A DNA stretch of 10,314 nt from Hemicentrotus pulcherrimus (taxonomy: Eukaryota; Echinodermata; Echinoidea; Camarodonta; Strongylocentrotidae). Location: NCBI GenBank assembly GCA_003118195.1, contig BEXV01000623.1:170327-180640 (forward strand), in the 5' to 3' direction. A program made the position numbers and the translations under genes. Positions 7,710 to 10,314 of this stretch are shown here, piece after piece (the stretch's first letter is position 1; the number at the start of each line of letters is the position of its first letter). The notes below the pieces were generated by a model that worked only from the letters and a program-made list of their open reading frames with translations, was not told the DNA's origin and did no database searches.

Positions 7710-7865
7710 AATAATAAATAAAGAATAAATAATGAAGGCAATTCTAACGAAATTATAAGGTGGTCTGTACGTTATACAGCCCACCTGAAAAATAATAAAT
7801 AAATAATAAATAAAGGCGATTTTAACAAAAATATAAGGTGGCCTGTATTAGATACAGCCCACCTG
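7710..7865 (+). repeat. Tandem pair of 78-bp units, each with a hairpin
   Basis: Two units of 78 bp (about 7710-7787 and 7788-7865) share an AATAAATAA-rich start, a middle GAAGGC/AAAGGC...TTAACRAAA-like stretch and a terminal hairpin. Hairpin 1 is AGGTGGTCTGTA (7758-7769) with TACAGCCCACCT (7775-7786). Hairpin 2 is AGGTGGCCTGTA (7836-7847) with TACAGCCCACCT (7853-7864). Each has one internal mismatch and a 5-nt loop (CGTTA versus TTAGA). Both units end in CACCTG. This may be the 3' end of the preceding repeat, duplicated in tandem. Confidence 0.8.
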
Positions 7866-8760
7866 ATTATAATGAAATGGTTTTTCATGTAGAAAAGAAT
7901 ATAAACCTACCTGAGATGTGCCCTCTGTGTACATTGTCTGGATATGCCCCATGTATGCAATGCTTCATATCATGTTAGAGCAAGGGTCAAACAAAGTACA
8001 GGTCTATCTCTCTCATACCATAATTCTCAGTAAGCTCGAACTGGTTGAGGGTGGGGTCGTTTTCACAAATTCGAGAGGTAGATTGTCTGCCGTATTGTAG
8101 GGCCATTTTCTAAAGGTGACAAACACAAGTAATAGGAAATATGATACAATCTAGATTCATATACGAATAGGCGTTAGGTATTGAAAGTCTCATTTTGTTA
8201 AAGTCGAATATGTGTGAACATTGTACACTACCCGTTATAGAATGATTTTATCTCTTGCGTTCCTGAGTTGTCTGTAACCACTAACCGGTATCATAATAGT
8301 TGTTTGAAATAATACCGTTTTGCAACTTAAATGATTCCATCGAAAGGTACGCCGTCAGAAGTACATCAAAAACTTCAAATATAATATGCTTCTGATTCAT
8401 CCTCAAATGTCAGATGAGATATATGGTCATCCGACATTTTCTAGACTTATTTTGTCGATGATGTAGGGTTAAGATTAGGGTTAACATTGAATTTTGGGCT
8501 ATAGGGTAAAGGTATGGCGTTTAGTTCAGGGTTAATGTCGAATAGTATATGAAATCGAGCATTGAGCTATTGTAGCTGGAGCATATATCGTGCAACCACA
8601 AGATAGCCTCCTAATTTTAATGTATTGGCTGATCATTATTGCAGTGTCGTTTTTGGATCAGCCACAAGACAAAGATTGGATTTATCATTGCGATCTAAAA
8701 GTCCTTTGTCATCAGTAATGTGTGGCATCATTGCTGTTGTGATGTTGTGAAACCGGGATG
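7866..8760. other. Stretch without recognisable gene
   Basis: About 900 bp with no supported gene. The 60-residue plus-strand frame at 7918-8100 resembles nothing known. Degenerate telomere-like hexamers occur at 8464-8485 and 8529-8534. Confidence 0.55.
8464..8485 (+). repeat. Degenerate TTAGGG-like hexamers
   Basis: GGGTTA appears at 8466-8471 and 8478-8483, exactly 12 bases apart with a corrupted hexamer (AGATTA) between, and again at 8529-8534. It is far too short and degraded to be a telomere. It could be an old interstitial trace or simple coincidence. Confidence 0.35.
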
Positions 8761-8968
8761 CTTCATCCCTGGACTTGGTGCACCTGGACATTTAATCAGT
8801 GTCCTCGACAAGGTGAACATCGAGGGTTCAAGTTACTCTTCCAGTCTCGGCTAGACTGCGAGCTCCACCGAAGAAGAGAATGATGTCACAGGGCCCAGGG
8901 CTGGCGTGTGGTACCCCTGTCAGGGTCTCGAGGATCAGGGTATAATGGTAGGTCTAGAGGAAGGGTGT

Positions 8969-9020
8969 GGGGGGGGGGGGGGGGGTAGCGATAGGGGCAA
9001 GGGGGCACGTGTCCCTGTGT
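8969..9020 (+). repeat. G17 run with G-rich repeat piece
   Basis: G17 at 8969-8985 is followed by a segment ending in GGGGGCACGTGTCCC. It contains the palindromic CACGTG E-box core at 9007-9012. The G-run plus 'gggggcacgtg' style resembles common marine invertebrate repeats and the G-rich element at the window end. Confidence 0.45.
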
Positions 9021-9059
9021 TAAGGGCTGATGAATAAATAAAAGGAAGGACATAGACGG

Positions 9060-9193
9060 GCGGGAATTGGTTCCTTGAAATGCTAGAGCGCCAAAGTCCC
9101 AGCCATGCTAAAGACGGGGTAATAATTGCGGAGCGCCAGAAGTGTCAAGTTTGACAGACATGAGCGCTATACAAGATGTTATTATTATTATTA
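9060..9193 (+). repeat. SINE-like element, 3' part with ATT tail
   Basis: GGGGTAATAA (9116-9125), AGCGCC (9132-9137) and AGCGCT (9163-9168) precede an (ATT)n tail at about 9179-9193. Spacings from block 1 to 2 (16 bp) and 2 to 3 (31 bp) are close to those in the copy at 3023-3072 (17 and 27 bp), so both probably belong to one family. The region upstream, including GAGCGCC at 9086-9092, may be more of the element. A complete Pol III head was not found. Confidence 0.55.
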
Positions 9194-9699
9194 ACGACTA
9201 TTTTTTAACTTGACATTTAAAAGCAAACCATAATTGTACCAAGATGGATTTAATCTTAGTTTGCTCAAAAACATATATATTTTTATTAGTTACCTATCAG
9301 TTCTGATCATCGTTATTTTACACTCCATCGGGCATATCTTTAGATATCTTTATTCTGGCACGACCCGGTTTTTCCACCTTCCGATACGCCCCAATACACA
9401 ATTTCTTCACATTTTCTTTCCAGCGTTGGTAGGCCTGCTGGTACAGGTAATCTTGCAAAATTATGCGAAACCTACCATGTCATGAGCATACTCTGTTTGA
9501 TGCCTTATAATTAAGCCTCATGCCTTTGAACTGCTGAGAAGGTAGCGTAGTTTTCTGAGATTTTGTCGCCAAGCTTGGCAGACATTGCAACAACACATGG
9601 TATAATTACGCCACTATCGCAGACATATGACCTAATGGGGCTAGGCAACCAAATGTCTCGAGTAATTACACGGTGATTTGACGACAACGGGGAAAAAAC
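9194..9699. other. Stretch without recognisable gene
   Basis: The only sizeable frame (plus strand, 9234-9485, 83 residues) is hydrophobic and Ile/Leu/Phe-rich. It could be drawn as two or three membrane segments, but it matches no family I know, starts in AT-rich DNA without promoter signals and shows no conserved motif. I do not call it a gene. Confidence 0.5.
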
Positions 9700-9720
9700 A
9701 CATGTGTTCTTTTCAAGAAT

Positions 9721-9736
9721 CGCTTAAAAGCACCGT
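9721..9736 (+). repeat. Exact 16-bp dispersed repeat, copy 2
   Basis: Same 16-mer as at 605-620, here at the edge of the CpG-dense islet. Flanks are not alignable beyond the core. Confidence 0.5.
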
Positions 9737-9789
9737 CCACATTTCCCGACATAGGCTAATCTACCATCGGCAGTTCAGCTTGATACAGT

Positions 9790-9915
9790 GTGGCGCCCTG
9801 ATTCATTCTTCGAGTTGCGGCGTCAACGCCGAGCGAGAAGGGGATAGGACGCCACTCGCTGGTTTTGAGCGCGCGCAGAAGGCGCCTCTATGGGGACGTC
9901 GCCTATGATGTCGTC
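9790..9915. promoter_or_regulatory. CpG-dense islet
   Basis: This stretch of about 125 bp holds close to 20 CpG dinucleotides, including CGCGCGC, two GGCGCC sites and an ACGTCG, against a CpG-poor AT-rich background. Such islets may be promoter or first-exon sequence, or a young repeat not yet eroded. The plus frame ending at 9908 continues from AT-rich sequence and gives a peptide I do not recognise. No TATA box or initiator stands out, so its role is open. Confidence 0.35.
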
Positions 9916-10223
9916 TGATGAATTGAACAGAGCCAACTCAAGGACAGAAGAATTAATTCACGAGCCAAACAAATATTGTGTACAAAATATTTCTATTTGT
10001 TCCAGTTGATCTTGTCAACACAGAATTTTAGACAAGGACATTCGTCAATCTAATTAATATCGTGGATACCAATGTTAATTAGAAAAGCAAATTGTGTGGA
10101 ATGCTACGCGTAACTATTGTATACAGTTTGTGGTATTAAAATAGCGGTCAAGGAAGCGTTTTACAGTTGTGGCTTCTTTTTTGCTTGATTAGAACTTTAA
10201 TCATGAATTATAGTGTTGCAATA
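9916..10223. other. AT-rich stretch without recognisable gene
   Basis: About 310 bp with no gene. CTAATTAA (10050-10057) and TTAATTAG (10075-10082) form a perfect 8-bp inverted pair with a 17-bp spacer; each contains the TAATTA homeodomain core. Confidence 0.55.
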
Positions 10224-10314
10224 AGGCAGTGGCGTAGACAGGTTCGTACACCTGGGGGGGATGACTGGGCTGCCAACGCTAGTGAGGGCGCGAAGCGCCC
10301 GAGCGAGAGGGGGG
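10224..10314 (+). repeat. G-rich interspersed repeat, cut by window end
   Basis: It starts near CAGTGGCGTAGACAGG and includes G7 (10254-10260) and a perfect hairpin GGGCGC-GAA-GCGCCC (10286-10300). It stops in GAGAGGGGGG at the window edge. The 'agtggcgtag...gcgcgaagcgc...gaggggg' pattern is, from memory, a very abundant repeat style in marine invertebrates. Its 3' part is missing. Confidence 0.6.

Noticed and set aside
7710..7865. CRISPR-like or Helitron 3' end reading of the paired hairpins
   Set aside because: Only two adjacent units without unique spacers, in an animal genome, rules out CRISPR. The CTGA follows the stem directly rather than after the usual gap before a Helitron CTRR end, and no 5' end was found.
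8464..8534. Interstitial telomere
   Set aside because: Only three intact GGGTTA hexamers, separated by corrupted or unrelated sequence.
8817..8835. GGTTCAAGTTAC as a Pol III B box of a second tRNA or tRNA-derived SINE head
   Set aside because: The 3' half of the box does not match, there is no A box at suitable distance upstream, and no cloverleaf can be drawn.
9234..9485. Hydrophobic 83-residue frame that could be a small membrane protein
   Set aside because: AT-rich DNA commonly gives such Phe/Ile/Leu peptides; no family motif, promoter or splice context supports it.

Overview
The window looks like non-coding nuclear DNA from an animal, most likely a marine invertebrate. The reasons are a canonical eukaryotic tRNA gene with internal A and B boxes and a T-run terminator, low gene density, AT-rich sequence with scattered CpG-rich islets, and many decayed short repeats. 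Two repeats carry a GGGGTAATAA / AGCGCC / AGCGCT block ending in an ATT-type tail, and one carries a GCGCGAAGCGC hairpin beside G-runs. From memory these styles are common in echinoderms and other marine invertebrates. An echinoderm is my best guess, with low confidence. Both ends of the window run into G-tracts, which suggests contig edges.

The only gene I can call firmly is tRNA-Glu(CTC) at 5578-5649, with its Pol III terminator just downstream. No protein-coding gene or exon is supported. The longer open frames are low-complexity microsatellite translations, the interior of a transposon, or short unsupported frames. One minus-strand frame (1091-1324) has a motif resembling a conserved stretch of mobile-element reverse transcriptases and may be a decayed fragment.

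Layout: 1-73 G-run and polypurine tract; 74-1090 nothing recognised; 1091-1339 possible retroelement relic; 1340-2079 nothing; 2080-2345 candidate small inverted-repeat element with an 11-bp tandem array; 2706-2717 perfect NRF1-type palindrome; about 2940-3125 SINE-like tail; 3222-3265 a 22-bp tandem pair; 3893-4271 large compound CTT/TAC/CAC microsatellite; 4272-4654 a clear fold-back MITE inserted at its end; 4660-5577 nothing but a G-run and a CRE; 5578-5668 tRNA gene and terminator; 5670-6350 little; 6350-6850 CpG-rich repeat with a thrice-repeated 15-mer; about 7205-7690 a repeat-like block with two hairpins, nuclear-receptor half-sites, a CRE and an FTZ-F1/ERR-type site; 7710-7865 a tandem pair of 78-bp units each holding a hairpin; 7866-8760 nothing but degenerate telomere-like hexamers; 8969-9020 G17 repeat piece; about 9060-9193 second SINE-like tail; 9700-9910 CpG-dense islet; 10224-10314 repeat truncated by the window end.

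I found no multi-gene system. The points most worth following are the 383-bp palindromic MITE with repeated TTGGGCA motifs inserted in a microsatellite, the regulatory-motif cluster inside the 7205-7690 repeat, the paired 78-bp hairpin units, and the NRF1-type palindrome.
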